From Neobacillus sp. SuZ13 (GTDB lineage: Bacteria > Bacillota > Bacilli > Bacillales > Cytobacillaceae), in assembly GCF_030123365.1 (NCBI RefSeq), contig NZ_CP126107.1:4177501-4241500 (forward strand): DNA of 64,000 nt. The letters are read 5' to 3'. Shown piece after piece: positions 41,809 through 51,077 of the stretch; position 1 is the first letter of the stretch, and each line of letters starts with the position of its first letter. The translations under genes were made by a program, and so were the position numbers. Below the pieces are notes generated by a model. The model saw only the letters and a list, made by a program, of their open reading frames with translations, had not been told where the DNA came from and did not search any database.

Positions 41809-41829
41809 TGACACTTACCTCTCGTTCTC

Positions 41830-42732
41830 CTAGATTGACAGAGAAAAATAGGATGGGAGTCGCACCCTAACATGTTCTCCATTTCCAGGTTTAAATATCA
41901 CTTCACCACCTGCTCGTAGAACATCCCCCTTGTGGACAGTCACTACGAGTCTATCACAATGATAAAGAAATAAATTCACATCATCAACATTCTGGCTTTC
42001 ATTTATTTTTGTATACAAATTATAACTTACTTCTGTACCACACATTAAACTTGCTTTTTGCGGATATACACCAATTTTATTTAATACAGAAACAGCCAAT
42101 GGGCTATTTTCTTCAATTTCATCATAAAGAGCCGGGAGATTCTCTCTTTTCATGATACCTTTCCATTTCGACAAAACACTCTTCACTTCCTTCTTGTGAA
42201 CTGAAGAAATTATTGGGATTAACGGACTGTTGAAGGGAAACATTGCTTCTTTAATCCAACCCCAGGGAATTTGTTCTAATTCTTCATGTGATTGAAGGTC
42301 AACAAAAATTGCAGGTACTTTTTCCTTCTTACATTTCCTAATAAACGATTGAGTAATCAAACGAACAGGTATTCTTACCCCAATGAGATAGTCAATTGGG
42401 CTGCTTAAGAGAGCCGTTTTCAGCGCAGATATCTTTGTGGATAATTCATTTTCGTAGGAAACATTAACATAGGTGAACAAGGTGGTGCAACCTTTCAACA
42501 AAAAATCTTCTCTCAAACACTTTTTTAATTCTTGAAAGGTTCTTATTTGTGGAATATTTGAATTAAACAGAACATAGGTAGGGGCCATAATATATGGATT
42601 GGCATTCATTTTTATGAGCCGATAATGTTTGAAATGCGAGTCAATCTTCTCGATTCGGTTGTTACTAATTAATAGTGAACATGTTTTTATTTGCTTGTCT
42701 TTCAGGAGATTGGCATTTTCAATGATATACAT
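41830..42732 (-). CDS. Amidohydrolase-like protein lacking the metal-binding HxH motif
   Basis: 300 residues. The start MYIIENANLLKDKQ and LLISNNRIEKID look like the N-terminal beta-sandwich of metal-dependent amidohydrolases, and GDVLRAGGEVIFKPGNGEHV resembles the closing sandwich strands. Where active members have PGFID-HxH, this has YIMAPTYVLFNSNIPQ, so the metal ligands are missing. No signal peptide. It lies between aroA and ypiA, 15 bp upstream of ypiA... transcription therefore probably runs on into ypiA. I do not recognise a named family; the fold call is from motif order only. Confidence 0.62.
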   Translation of the reverse strand: MYIIENANLLKDKQIKTCSLLISNNRIEKIDSHFKHYRLIKMNANPYIMAPTYVLFNSNIPQIRTFQELKKCLREDFLLKGCTTLFTYVNVSYENELSTKISALKTALLSSPIDYLIGVRIPVRLITQSFIRKCKKEKVPAIFVDLQSHEELEQIPWGWIKEAMFPFNSPLIPIISSVHKKEVKSVLSKWKGIMKRENLPALYDEIEENSPLAVSVLNKIGVYPQKASLMCGTEVSYNLYTKINESQNVDDVNLFLYHCDRLVVTVHKGDVLRAGGEVIFKPGNGEHVRVRLPSYFSLSI

Positions 42733-42867
42733 TATCCACCACCCTTTTCATTGTGTCCTATTTTTCACTTTCACTTTTCCCTTTAAGACAAGCTATGCGA
42801 AAATTCTAAAAACTATGCCGTTCTATTTCGGAAATATAACATAAATAAAATTAATATATAGACTTTG

Positions 42868-43012
42868 CCACATGTCTGTTGATTTGCGCTCTAGGCACTT
42901 CGCTTTCCGCGGGCGTGCCGGGGAGCCTCCTCGTAGCTGCGCTTCTGGGGGGTCTCCCCTGCCCCGTACTCCCGCAGGAGTCTTCGTGCCTTCCGCTCCA
43001 ATCAACAGAGTG
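42868..43012. repeat. GC-rich imperfect palindromic intergenic repeat, copy 3
   Basis: Same element and orientation as 2551-2724 and 19449-19622. It starts at CCACATGTCTGTTGATTTGC and ends AATCAACAGAGTG. Arms pair as TCTGTTGATT and AATCAACAGA. It lies in the 396-bp gap between the aroA terminator and the amidohydrolase-like gene. The remainder of the gap (42733-42867, 43013-43066) is AT-rich and holds nothing I recognise. Confidence 0.9.
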
Positions 43013-43066
43013 TTTTTATAGAGACTTTCAACTCCATAAAAGTCGGTTATAAGGCTAGGACAAAAT

Positions 43067-43103
43067 AAAAAAATTGCCGAGAAGAATACTCTTTCTCGAC
43101 AAT
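43067..43103 (-). terminator. Terminator of the aro cluster
   Basis: On the minus strand ATTGTCGAGAA and TTCTCGGCAAT form a stem followed by TTTTTTTATTTTG, 25 bp after the aroA stop. Confidence 0.85.
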
Positions 43104-43128
43104 CTGGCCGCATTAAAATGCAGATTTA

Positions 43129-44415
43129 CTAAATTAGACTATTTAAATGGTCAAAGAAGTTCGGATAGGAAACGGAAATGGCTTCTGGGTTTTCTAGCTC
43201 TGCTCTTTCATTACAAAGGAGTGCTGCTATTGCCAGCATCATTCCAATTCGATGGTCGCCGTGACTTGAGACAGTTCCACCGCTTAATTTGGTTTTCCCA
43301 TGAATAATCATTCCATCTTCAGTCGCTTCGATTCTAGCACCTAATGTTTTAAGTTCATGAACAACTGTATCAATTCGATTTGTTTCTTTAACTTTTAATT
43401 CCTCGGCATCCTTGATAATTGTTGTACCTTCAGCCTGAGTGGCTAAAAGGGCAATTATTGGGATTTCATCAATTAATTTTGGAATTAAATCTCCTTCAAT
43501 AACTGTACCTTTTAGACTGGAAGACTTAATAATAAGATCTCCCATAGGTTCAAATGATGATTCCTCGTTTTGAACAATTTCTAAGTCAGCACCCATTTTT
43601 TTCATTACCTCGATAATTCCCGTTCTTGTTGGGTTCAGCCCGACATTTTTCAAGACAACTTCACTTTCAGGAATTATCGCACCAGCAACTAAAAAGAATG
43701 CAGCAGACGATATATCCCCAGGAACGTATACGTGTGTTCCGGTTAGTTTTTGACCGCCATTGACGATAATCATTTGGTTATCCTTGTGGATTTCTCCGCC
43801 AAATTTAATGATCATTCTTTCTGTATGATCACGTGTTTCTTCAGGCTCAATAATCACACTTTGTCCATCTGCTTGTAGCCCAGCAAGAATTAATGCGGAT
43901 TTAACCTGTGCACTTGCAACCGGAAGTTGATAATTTACAGGTTTTAATTCACCGCCACGAATAGAAATGGGTGTGAAGGAACCGTTGTTACGGCCATCTA
44001 TTCTTGAACCTAATTCCGATAATGGGTTTGTTACCCTAGTCATTGGACGTTTCCCGATTGACTCATCACCAACAAGGGAGGAGAAAAATGGTCTACCTGC
44101 CAATATTCCCATTAATAAACGGATTGTTGTTCCAGAGTTACCAACGTCCAATACTTCATTGGGTTCGGTTAACCCTTCAAATCCTTTACCAATAATGCGA
44201 AGTTGACCATCAGATTCTTCGATGGTAACTCCCAGTTTTCGGAAGCACGAAATCGTGCTTAAGCAATCTTCCCCAAGCAAGAAATTGGATACTGTGGTTT
44301 CACCGTGAGCAATCGAACCAAACATAACTGACCGATGCGAAATTGATTTATCTCCGGGAATTGTTATTTCTCCGTTTAAGTGTGTTATGCTTGTCTTCAG
44401 TTTTAGAGACGTCAT
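43129..44415 (-). CDS. aroA: 5-enolpyruvylshikimate-3-phosphate synthase
   Basis: 428 residues (named aroE in B. subtilis). Penultimate step to chorismate: joins PEP to shikimate-3-phosphate. Seen: IPGDKSISHRSVMFGSIA, DVGNSGTTIRLLMGILAG, RPMTRVTNPLSELG and NRIDTVVHELKTLGA, plus the end SHGDHRIGMMLAIAAL. It is the last gene of the aromatic cluster and is followed by a terminator. Confidence 0.97.
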   Translation of the reverse strand: MTSLKLKTSITHLNGEITIPGDKSISHRSVMFGSIAHGETTVSNFLLGEDCLSTISCFRKLGVTIEESDGQLRIIGKGFEGLTEPNEVLDVGNSGTTIRLLMGILAGRPFFSSLVGDESIGKRPMTRVTNPLSELGSRIDGRNNGSFTPISIRGGELKPVNYQLPVASAQVKSALILAGLQADGQSVIIEPEETRDHTERMIIKFGGEIHKDNQMIIVNGGQKLTGTHVYVPGDISSAAFFLVAGAIIPESEVVLKNVGLNPTRTGIIEVMKKMGADLEIVQNEESSFEPMGDLIIKSSSLKGTVIEGDLIPKLIDEIPIIALLATQAEGTTIIKDAEELKVKETNRIDTVVHELKTLGARIEATEDGMIIHGKTKLSGGTVSSHGDHRIGMMLAIAALLCNERAELENPEAISVSYPNFFDHLNSLI

Positions 44416-44442
44416 GAAAAATCACCTTTTTTATATATCATT

Positions 44443-45549
44443 TTAAGAACCAATAGATGTAGCAAAACTAGAATAGGAGCCGATACATCGTTCAGCTTTT
44501 TGCCGGTCCTCTTCTGTTTGAAAACTAATTACTAAGACACCATTTATATCTTCACGTGTTTCTAAAATTCGAATATTTGTGATACTAATTTCTTCCTTCG
44601 CTAAATAACCGGTGATTTCGGAAATCACCCCTGGGTAGTCAGGTACATCAACAAATAAATCATAAAATGCCGGAATCGCACCCTTATCTTTTTGAGGCAG
44701 ACCATCACGGAATTGTTTTGCCTGATGGAAATAGTCATATATTGCCGAACTGTTTTCATCTTCAAGCAGCGTTTTGACACTATTCATCTCTTCTTGCCAC
44801 TGATTGAGCAGTTCAATTAATATCTCTCGATTGTGGAGGAGAATATCCTTCCACATCTTCGGACTGCTAGAGGCAATCCGGGTAATATCTCTAAACCCGC
44901 CTGCTGCAAGACGCGGAATTAAACTCTCTGCTTCTGCTAACTTTTCAGTTTGGCGAACAATTGAGGCAGCAATGATATGAGGAAAATGACTGACAATTCC
45001 GGTAAGATAATCATGATTTTCTGGTGTGATGGTTAAAAACTTGGCTTTCGTCCCAGCTAACCATAATTTTATTTGTTCAACCTTTGAATCTTCTATATGC
45101 TCTTGCGGTGTTAACAGGTAAAATGCATTTTCAAATAATATTTCTTTGGCAGCAGAAACACCACTTTTATGTGATCCCGCCATTGGATGCCCGCCGATAA
45201 ACGTAATCCCTCGATCTTTTAGGCTTTTGGCACCTCCAACAATCTTGCTTTTTGTACTGCCTGTATCTGTCACGATTACCTCTGGATGGAGAGGGAGACC
45301 CGCAAGGAACTGGATAATTTCCTCTGTTTCATTTACAGGTGCAGAAATAATAATTAAATTAGCATCAATTGCGCCACTTTGGATATCTTCAGCTATTTCA
45401 TCAATGACACCAAGCATTTTTGCTAGTCTTGCTTGTTCACTATTAATATCAAATCCTACAATCGTTGCATCCCCATGTTCCTTTTTTATACAAAGGGCAA
45501 GAGAACCTCCAATTAATCCTAAGCCTATAACAAAAACACGGCCTTTCAA
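44443..45549 (-). CDS. tyrA: Prephenate dehydrogenase with C-terminal ACT domain
   Basis: 368 residues. Oxidative decarboxylation of prephenate to 4-hydroxyphenylpyruvate for tyrosine. NAD motif FVIGLGLIGGSLALCI at the N-terminus; GGHPMAGSHKSGVSAAKE is the substrate region; HFPHIIAASIV and GFRDITRIASSSP follow. The ACT domain at about 290-365 (VDVPDYPGVISEITGYLAKE) suggests allosteric control by tyrosine. Order hisC-tyrA-aroA is as in B. subtilis. Confidence 0.96.
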   Translation of the reverse strand: MKGRVFVIGLGLIGGSLALCIKKEHGDATIVGFDINSEQARLAKMLGVIDEIAEDIQSGAIDANLIIISAPVNETEEIIQFLAGLPLHPEVIVTDTGSTKSKIVGGAKSLKDRGITFIGGHPMAGSHKSGVSAAKEILFENAFYLLTPQEHIEDSKVEQIKLWLAGTKAKFLTITPENHDYLTGIVSHFPHIIAASIVRQTEKLAEAESLIPRLAAGGFRDITRIASSSPKMWKDILLHNREILIELLNQWQEEMNSVKTLLEDENSSAIYDYFHQAKQFRDGLPQKDKGAIPAFYDLFVDVPDYPGVISEITGYLAKEEISITNIRILETREDINGVLVISFQTEEDRQKAERCIGSYSSFATSIGS

Positions 45550-45583
45550 TGATAACTCCCCCTAAAAACAAAGCAGAACTATA

Positions 45584-46672
45584 TTACTTTTGTGATAAAA
45601 ACTCTCCTAATGCATTGAGAACACCCTCATTTTGTTCAGATGATCCCACTGTAATTCTAACCCCAGTAGGAAAACCAAGAGCTTTCCCGGAACGAACAAT
45701 AAAGCCTCTCTGCATTAGATTTTCGAATACCAAATCTCCATCTGTTTTACAATCAATTAAAATAAAATTTGTTTGTGATGGGTAATAATCGAGTTCATAC
45801 TTCCTACAGAATTCATAGAACTGTTCAAGCCCCTGCCTATTTTTTTCTTTGCAGTTGTTTATAAAATCCTGATCTCTTATGGCTGCAGTCGCCGCTAACA
45901 AACCTAAGGAATTAACATTAAATGGTTCCCGAGCTGGTTCAAGTGCTTTAATGATTGCCCGATTGGCAACCCCATATCCAATTCTTAAGGCAGCGAGGCC
46001 ATATATTTTTGAAAAAGTCCTTAGAACAATTAAATTTTCATACTTTTGAGCTAATTTGATGGAATCATAGTAATCTTCCGCAACAACATATTCATAATAA
46101 GCTTCATCTAATACAACCAGAATATCAGCAGGAACTTTTTCAAGAAAAGCGTTTAACTTAGATTCTGGTATATAGGTACCGGTAGGATTATTAGGACTGC
46201 ATAGCCAAATGACATTGGTCTGATCATCAATGGCTGCCAACATGGCATCTAAATCATGGTTTCCGTTTACAAGCGGGATTTCCTTACAAACCGCCCCTTC
46301 AATCACTGCGTTATGCTTATATTGTGAAAAACTAGGTGTAGCCATAATTGTATTAGCATTCGGATGTAACAGTGCCCTTGAAATGATTTGAATTAAGTTA
46401 TCTGAGCCATTTCCAAAGATTATTTCTGCTTCATCAACTTTCAAAAAGGCTGAAAGTGTCTCCCGTAAAGTAGTTGCATAACCATCAGGGTAGATTGCCA
46501 AACTTGTTTGGTTTGATTGAAGTGCATCCAAGGCCTGAGATGAGCATCCAAAAGGATTTTCATTTGATGCTAGCTTCACTATCTTGTCAAGTTTATATTG
46601 CCTCTTCACTGCTTCGATCGATTTCCCTGGTTGATAAGGAGTCAGTTGTAATAACTGCTCTTTCCATCTCAT
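45584..46672 (-). CDS. hisC: Histidinol-phosphate / aromatic aminotransferase
   Basis: 362 residues, PLP class II aminotransferase used for histidine and, in Bacillus, for tyrosine and phenylalanine synthesis. Seen: KLASNENPFGCS, CSPNNPTGTYIPE, DEAYYEYVVAEDYY and the Schiff-base lysine in LRTFSKIYGLAALRIGYG. Location in the aro cluster upstream of tyrA supports the aromatic role. In B. subtilis the trp operon precedes hisC; here hisC follows aroH directly. Confidence 0.95.
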   Translation of the reverse strand: MRWKEQLLQLTPYQPGKSIEAVKRQYKLDKIVKLASNENPFGCSSQALDALQSNQTSLAIYPDGYATTLRETLSAFLKVDEAEIIFGNGSDNLIQIISRALLHPNANTIMATPSFSQYKHNAVIEGAVCKEIPLVNGNHDLDAMLAAIDDQTNVIWLCSPNNPTGTYIPESKLNAFLEKVPADILVVLDEAYYEYVVAEDYYDSIKLAQKYENLIVLRTFSKIYGLAALRIGYGVANRAIIKALEPAREPFNVNSLGLLAATAAIRDQDFINNCKEKNRQGLEQFYEFCRKYELDYYPSQTNFILIDCKTDGDLVFENLMQRGFIVRSGKALGFPTGVRITVGSSEQNEGVLNALGEFLSQK

Positions 46673-46726
46673 ATTTACTCACTCCGTTCGTAATAAGTTA
46701 TTCTATTACAGCCTTACTGTTTTTAC

Positions 46727-47101
46727 CTATTTTGCTAGACTGCTGCCAAGGTCGGGCCTCAGAACAGTTGCACCTTTTAAGTATACATGAATAATTTCTT
46801 CTTGTGGTTTGTTTGTATTCACATGCATCATGACCCGGACACACTTCTTTAGCGAATTGGGTACAGGAATTTCTTGCATACACATCACAGGGACATACGT
46901 CCACCCCTCAAATTTACGAAGTGCCTTTGCAGGGAATGCTGCATTAACATCGTCGGTTGTTGAAATGAAAATTGATCCAACTTGATCGGGTTGAATATGA
47001 TTTTCTTCAATTAACCTCATAAAAAGTTCTTCTGTTGCAGAGATGATTTCCTCTTCGGAATTCTGGTCAATCGTAATTGCTCCTCTTACCCCTCTAATCA
47101 A
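46727..47101 (-). CDS. aroH: Chorismate mutase, AroH type
   Basis: 124 residues of the trimeric AroH fold. Arg near position 7 (MIRGVRGAITID), TTDDVNAAFPAKALR, and KKCVRVMMHVNT with the second active-site arginine are seen. Converts chorismate to prephenate. It lies between aroB and hisC. The trp genes that separate aroH and hisC in B. subtilis are absent. Confidence 0.96.
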   Translation of the reverse strand: MIRGVRGAITIDQNSEEEIISATEELFMRLIEENHIQPDQVGSIFISTTDDVNAAFPAKALRKFEGWTYVPVMCMQEIPVPNSLKKCVRVMMHVNTNKPQEEIIHVYLKGATVLRPDLGSSLAK

Positions 47102-47119
47102 GAAAAGCCCCCCTTATTA

Positions 47120-48187
47120 TTAACGGTTTAATTGTTCGTATAGTATTGTTTCCGATATTTCCTTAACTGTCGGCTGACCCAATTGTTCAAGTAGAACAAA
47201 GCGAATCTCATCCCTAACCGACTTTTTATCCTGCTTCATTTTGCTGATTAATTTTTCATGGGATAGATTTCCCGGGATTTTTGATTCATAACCCAGTCTT
47301 TCAATCCAGTTAGTAAATTCTTCGATATCGAAAGTAAGTCCTAATAATTGGTTACTTAGCTTTAGGGCATAAATCATTCCTATCATCACTGCTTCCCCGT
47401 GCGTAAAGTTCCCATAACCCATCTCTGATTCAATGGCATGCCCTAACGTGTGGCCAAAATTCAAGTAAGCCCTGATACCAGTTTCTCTTTCATCTTGACC
47501 AACAATTTTACCTTTTACCCTTATACCTTTTATTAAAGATTCAGATAGCATCTCTAATGATAAGGTTTGAAGGTCTTGCACATTATCTTTTAACCAATTA
47601 TAGAAATCAATATCATCAATAAGTGCATGTTTAATAACCTCAGCAAAACCTGAACGAATTTCATGAACTGGTAGTGTTTTAAGGAATGCTAAATCATAAA
47701 AAACTGCTTCTGGTTGATGGAAAGCTCCAATCATATTTTTTCCAAGCGGATGATTAATGGCTACCTTCCCGCCAACGGCACTATCATGAGCTAATATAGT
47801 AGTTGGCACCTGTATAAATGGAATGCCCCTCATAAAGGATGCTGCAACAAATCCTGACAAATCTCCAACAGCCCCCCCTCCAAAGGAGAGAATGACAGAT
47901 TTCCGGTCTAGTTTGTTTTCAAGTGCTGTTGAAAGCGCGGCATAGAAAACTTCAAATGTTTTTGCTTTTTCCCCACTTGGAGCAGTAAAAATTACAGGGT
48001 TTAACGATTTCAACTCAAACAATAATTTTTCCAGATGAAGCTTTGCAACGGTTTCATCCGTAATGATTAATATTCTAGATAGACCGTCAAAATGGTTCGC
48101 CAAAAAAGGGCCGATTTCTTTTCTTACCCCTTCTCCCACATAGACATCATAGTTTTTTGAATCTGTATGGATTTGAATGGTTTCCAT
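47120..48187 (-). CDS. aroB: 3-dehydroquinate synthase
   Basis: 355 residues. Second step of the shikimate pathway, NAD- and metal-dependent. Seen: APSGEKAKTFEVF, SFGGGAVGDLSGFVAASFMR, PTTILAHDSAVGGKVAIN and the metal-binding histidines in LNFGHTLGHAIE and FTHGEAVMIGM. The start codon overlaps the aroC stop by one base. Length is normal. Confidence 0.97.
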   Translation of the reverse strand: METIQIHTDSKNYDVYVGEGVRKEIGPFLANHFDGLSRILIITDETVAKLHLEKLLFELKSLNPVIFTAPSGEKAKTFEVFYAALSTALENKLDRKSVILSFGGGAVGDLSGFVAASFMRGIPFIQVPTTILAHDSAVGGKVAINHPLGKNMIGAFHQPEAVFYDLAFLKTLPVHEIRSGFAEVIKHALIDDIDFYNWLKDNVQDLQTLSLEMLSESLIKGIRVKGKIVGQDERETGIRAYLNFGHTLGHAIESEMGYGNFTHGEAVMIGMIYALKLSNQLLGLTFDIEEFTNWIERLGYESKIPGNLSHEKLISKMKQDKKSVRDEIRFVLLEQLGQPTVKEISETILYEQLNR

Positions 48188-49365
48188 TAAAATTCCCTCG
48201 CATATTCCCGCTGTCTATTAATTTCCTCTGCAAAAGTCTCAAAACGGTCACTATAAAATTGTTCAACCAAAGCATTGGCAAGTTCCCAAGCAACCGCATG
48301 TTCTGCAACAACAGCTGCAGCAGGTACTGCACAACTGTCTGAACGCTCGACGCTTGCTGCAAACGGCTCTTTTGTATCAATATCAACGCTCATTAAAGGT
48401 TTATATAATGTCGGGATAGGTTTCATTACCCCTCTGACCACAACCGGCATGCCTGTTGTCATACCACCTTCAAATCCACCAAGGCGATTAGACTTCCGGT
48501 AATAACCTTTTTCTTGGTCCCATGCAATTTCATCATGAACTTCACTTCCAGGTTTCCTTGCAGCCTCAAAGCCAATGCCAATTTCTACTCCTTTAAAGGC
48601 ATTTATACTCATAATAGCGGCTGCTAATTTCCCATCCAATTTCCGATCATAATGAACATAACTTCCTACACCCGCTGGCATCCCCGTAGCGATTACTTCT
48701 ACAACTCCGCCAATCGAATCCCCATTTTTCTTTGCTTCATCAATTGCAGCCATCATATCACTTTCGACGTTAGAGTCAGCACAACGAACAGGGGAATTTT
48801 CTGTCTTTTCCTTCAATTCATTAAATGAAAGGGAACGATCAATATTAGCTTTGATTCCGCCTATTTCAACTACATGTGAAACAATTTCAACACCCACTAA
48901 TGATAAAAGCTTTTTGGCTACGGAACCTGCTGCAACTCTGACCGTGGTCTCACGTGCAGAAGAACGTTCAAGGACATTCCTCATATCTCTGTGTCCATAT
49001 TTAATCGCACCATTTAAATCGGCATGACCAGGACGTGCACGCGTTACCTTCCGTTTTACCTCATCTTCTTGTCCTTCTTCTAGCGGTTCTGCACCCATAA
49101 TCTTTGTCCAATGCTTCCAGTCATTGTTTTGAACTACTAATGCAACGGGTGATCCGAGAGTATACCCATGACGGACACCAGAAACAATTTGGGCTGTATC
49201 CTTTTCAATTTGCATTCTTCTTCCACGTCCATAACCTTTCTGACGCCTGGATAATTCTTCATTTATATCTTCCAATAATAATGGCATACCTGCAGGGAGG
49301 CCTTCTATAATCGTTGTTAATTGCGGCCCATGGGATTCTCCTGCTGTTAAATATCTCATTCCCAT
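48187..49365 (-). CDS. aroC: Chorismate synthase
   Basis: 392 residues from ATG 49365 (AAGGGGG eight bases upstream); a frame from 49425 is rejected. Named aroF in B. subtilis. Reduced-FMN-dependent lyase making chorismate. Seen: MRYLTAGESHGPQLTTIIEG, GRGRRMQIEKD, RPGHADLNGAIKYGHRDMRN with the FMN-binding residues, and RNVLERSSARETTVRVA. First gene of the aromatic cluster here. No cheR lies between it and ndk. Confidence 0.97.
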   Translation of the reverse strand: MGMRYLTAGESHGPQLTTIIEGLPAGMPLLLEDINEELSRRQKGYGRGRRMQIEKDTAQIVSGVRHGYTLGSPVALVVQNNDWKHWTKIMGAEPLEEGQEDEVKRKVTRARPGHADLNGAIKYGHRDMRNVLERSSARETTVRVAAGSVAKKLLSLVGVEIVSHVVEIGGIKANIDRSLSFNELKEKTENSPVRCADSNVESDMMAAIDEAKKNGDSIGGVVEVIATGMPAGVGSYVHYDRKLDGKLAAAIMSINAFKGVEIGIGFEAARKPGSEVHDEIAWDQEKGYYRKSNRLGGFEGGMTTGMPVVVRGVMKPIPTLYKPLMSVDIDTKEPFAASVERSDSCAVPAAAVVAEHAVAWELANALVEQFYSDRFETFAEEINRQREYAREF

Positions 49366-49472
49366 ATTACTTTCCCCCTTCAACTCATTAAAGAATTTTG
49401 TATCAATATACCATATACTGCGCAATAAACATAGTATAACTATTCAGAAAAGAGGGAATTAATTTCTCATAT

Positions 49473-49510
49473 AAAAAAAGGCATTTGTATAATTTCTTAT
49501 ACAAATGCCT
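49473..49510 (-). terminator. Terminator of ndk
   Basis: GGCATTTGTATAA and TTATACAAATGCC form a 13-bp perfect stem with a GAAA loop and TTTTTTT on the minus strand. Confidence 0.92.
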
Positions 49511-49523
49511 CTCTTGATTTCAA

Positions 49524-49970
49524 TTAGTAGATCCATTCGTTTACTAGTTTATTGTACTCTACTACCCCAGAATCTTTAAAGAATAAGCCAATTTCACGCT
49601 CAGCACTTGCAGGTGAATCAGACCCATGGATAACATTTTTTCCGACTGTTAATCCAAAATCACCGCGGATCGTTCCAGGGGCAGCATCCTTTGGATTAGT
49701 AGAACCCATCATTTGGCGAGCAGTAGCAATCACATTCTCACCTTGCCAAACCATTGCAAAAACTGGTCCTGAAGTAATAAAATCTACTAATTCTCCGAAG
49801 AATGGACGCTCTTTATGTTCACCATAATGCTCTTCAGCTAGTTCATTAGGAATGCTCATTAATTTAGCCCCTACTAATTGAAAGCCCTTTCTTTCAAAAC
49901 GTGAAACGATTTCTCCAATTAGGTTACGTTGTACACCATCAGGTTTTACCATTAAAAATGTTTTTTCCAT
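49524..49970 (-). CDS. ndk: Nucleoside diphosphate kinase
   Basis: 148 residues from ATG 49970 (AGGAGTGG site); the frame from 50045 is rejected. Balances NTP pools by phosphotransfer through His115 in NVIHGSDS. Start MEKTFLMVKPDGVQR and GTIRGDFGLTV are conserved. Length is standard for Bacillus. It is followed by a strong terminator. Confidence 0.97.
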   Translation of the reverse strand: MEKTFLMVKPDGVQRNLIGEIVSRFERKGFQLVGAKLMSIPNELAEEHYGEHKERPFFGELVDFITSGPVFAMVWQGENVIATARQMMGSTNPKDAAPGTIRGDFGLTVGKNVIHGSDSPASAEREIGLFFKDSGVVEYNKLVNEWIY

Positions 49971-50070
49971 GAATTCCACTCCTAAAAATAAATTATTATG
50001 TATATTGAATGTTTTTAGAAAACAATCCATGAAAAATATTATCATTTTTTCGAAAATTTAACAAGTTGAT

Positions 50071-51033
50071 TTAAAATTTTCGTTTTCCAATGAATCTTGC
50101 TAAGTCATGAAGGGTTTTTTTTGTTCTATTTGCAGGTAACCCTTCTAATTCTGCCAAAGCTTTTTTAAGGTAAAGATCACTAAGTGCAATAGATTTTTCA
50201 ATTGCATCTGAGTTTTTAATAATGGTGATAATTTTCTTAATCTCTGAAGGAGCCATGGATTCATGTACCTTTTCAATTTCTGTACGTATTTCAGCCTTTT
50301 CCATTGCATATAGAGCAGGTGCAGTAATATTCCCTTGGAGCAGGTCTCCGCCGGCCGGCTTTCCTAGTTCCTTCTCTGTAGACGTAAAATCTAAAATATC
50401 ATCGATAATTTGATAAGACATACCGACGTAGTAACCAAAACGATATAGTTTTTTATGAACGGATTCCTCTACATCAGCTGCAATTGCTCCTAATTGACAA
50501 CTTACAGCAATTAATAGAGCGGTCTTTCTCTTAATTCTACGAAGATAATCTCGGAGATTTTGATTAAAACGGTATTTATCTTTTATTTGTTGAATTTCCC
50601 CTAGTGAAACTTCAACAATGGTATTAGATAAAATTTTATGAGCAATTGGATTTCTAATGTTCGTCATTAATTCTATCGCCAGAGCAAAAACAAAGTCACC
50701 TGTATACATAGCAATTTTGTTATCCCATTTAGATTTCACGGTTGGCTGCCCTCGACGAAGATCCGCATCGTCTATCACATCATCATGGACAAGTGATGCC
50801 ATATGAATTAATTCAAGTGCAACAGCAACATTTTTCATCACATGTATATCATAATTTCCAAATTTACCAGCAAGCAAAACAAAAACAGGACGAATTCTTT
50901 TTCCTCCGGCTTGTAATGTATGCATAGAAGCTTGTTTTAGCAGAAGGGACTCCGCATGGATGGTCTCTTCTAACTTTTTTTCGATCAAGTTAATATCCGA
51001 ATTCAAAAATGAATACATCATTTTTAATTTCAT
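50071..51033 (-). CDS. hepT: Heptaprenyl diphosphate synthase component 2
   Basis: 320 residues, catalytic subunit making the C35 side chain of menaquinone-7. Both aspartate motifs are seen: DDVIDDADLRRG near residues 88-99 and DDILDFTSTEKELGK near 213-227, plus AGGKRIRPVFVLL. With HepS it forms the heterodimer. It lies downstream of menG; the three genes form the hepS-menG-hepT (gerC) cluster. Confidence 0.96.
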   Translation of the reverse strand: MKLKMMYSFLNSDINLIEKKLEETIHAESLLLKQASMHTLQAGGKRIRPVFVLLAGKFGNYDIHVMKNVAVALELIHMASLVHDDVIDDADLRRGQPTVKSKWDNKIAMYTGDFVFALAIELMTNIRNPIAHKILSNTIVEVSLGEIQQIKDKYRFNQNLRDYLRRIKRKTALLIAVSCQLGAIAADVEESVHKKLYRFGYYVGMSYQIIDDILDFTSTEKELGKPAGGDLLQGNITAPALYAMEKAEIRTEIEKVHESMAPSEIKKIITIIKNSDAIEKSIALSDLYLKKALAELEGLPANRTKKTLHDLARFIGKRKF

Positions 51034-51077
51034 TTGTATTCACCCAGCTTTTCATCCTGTCTTCATGTACAAATAAA

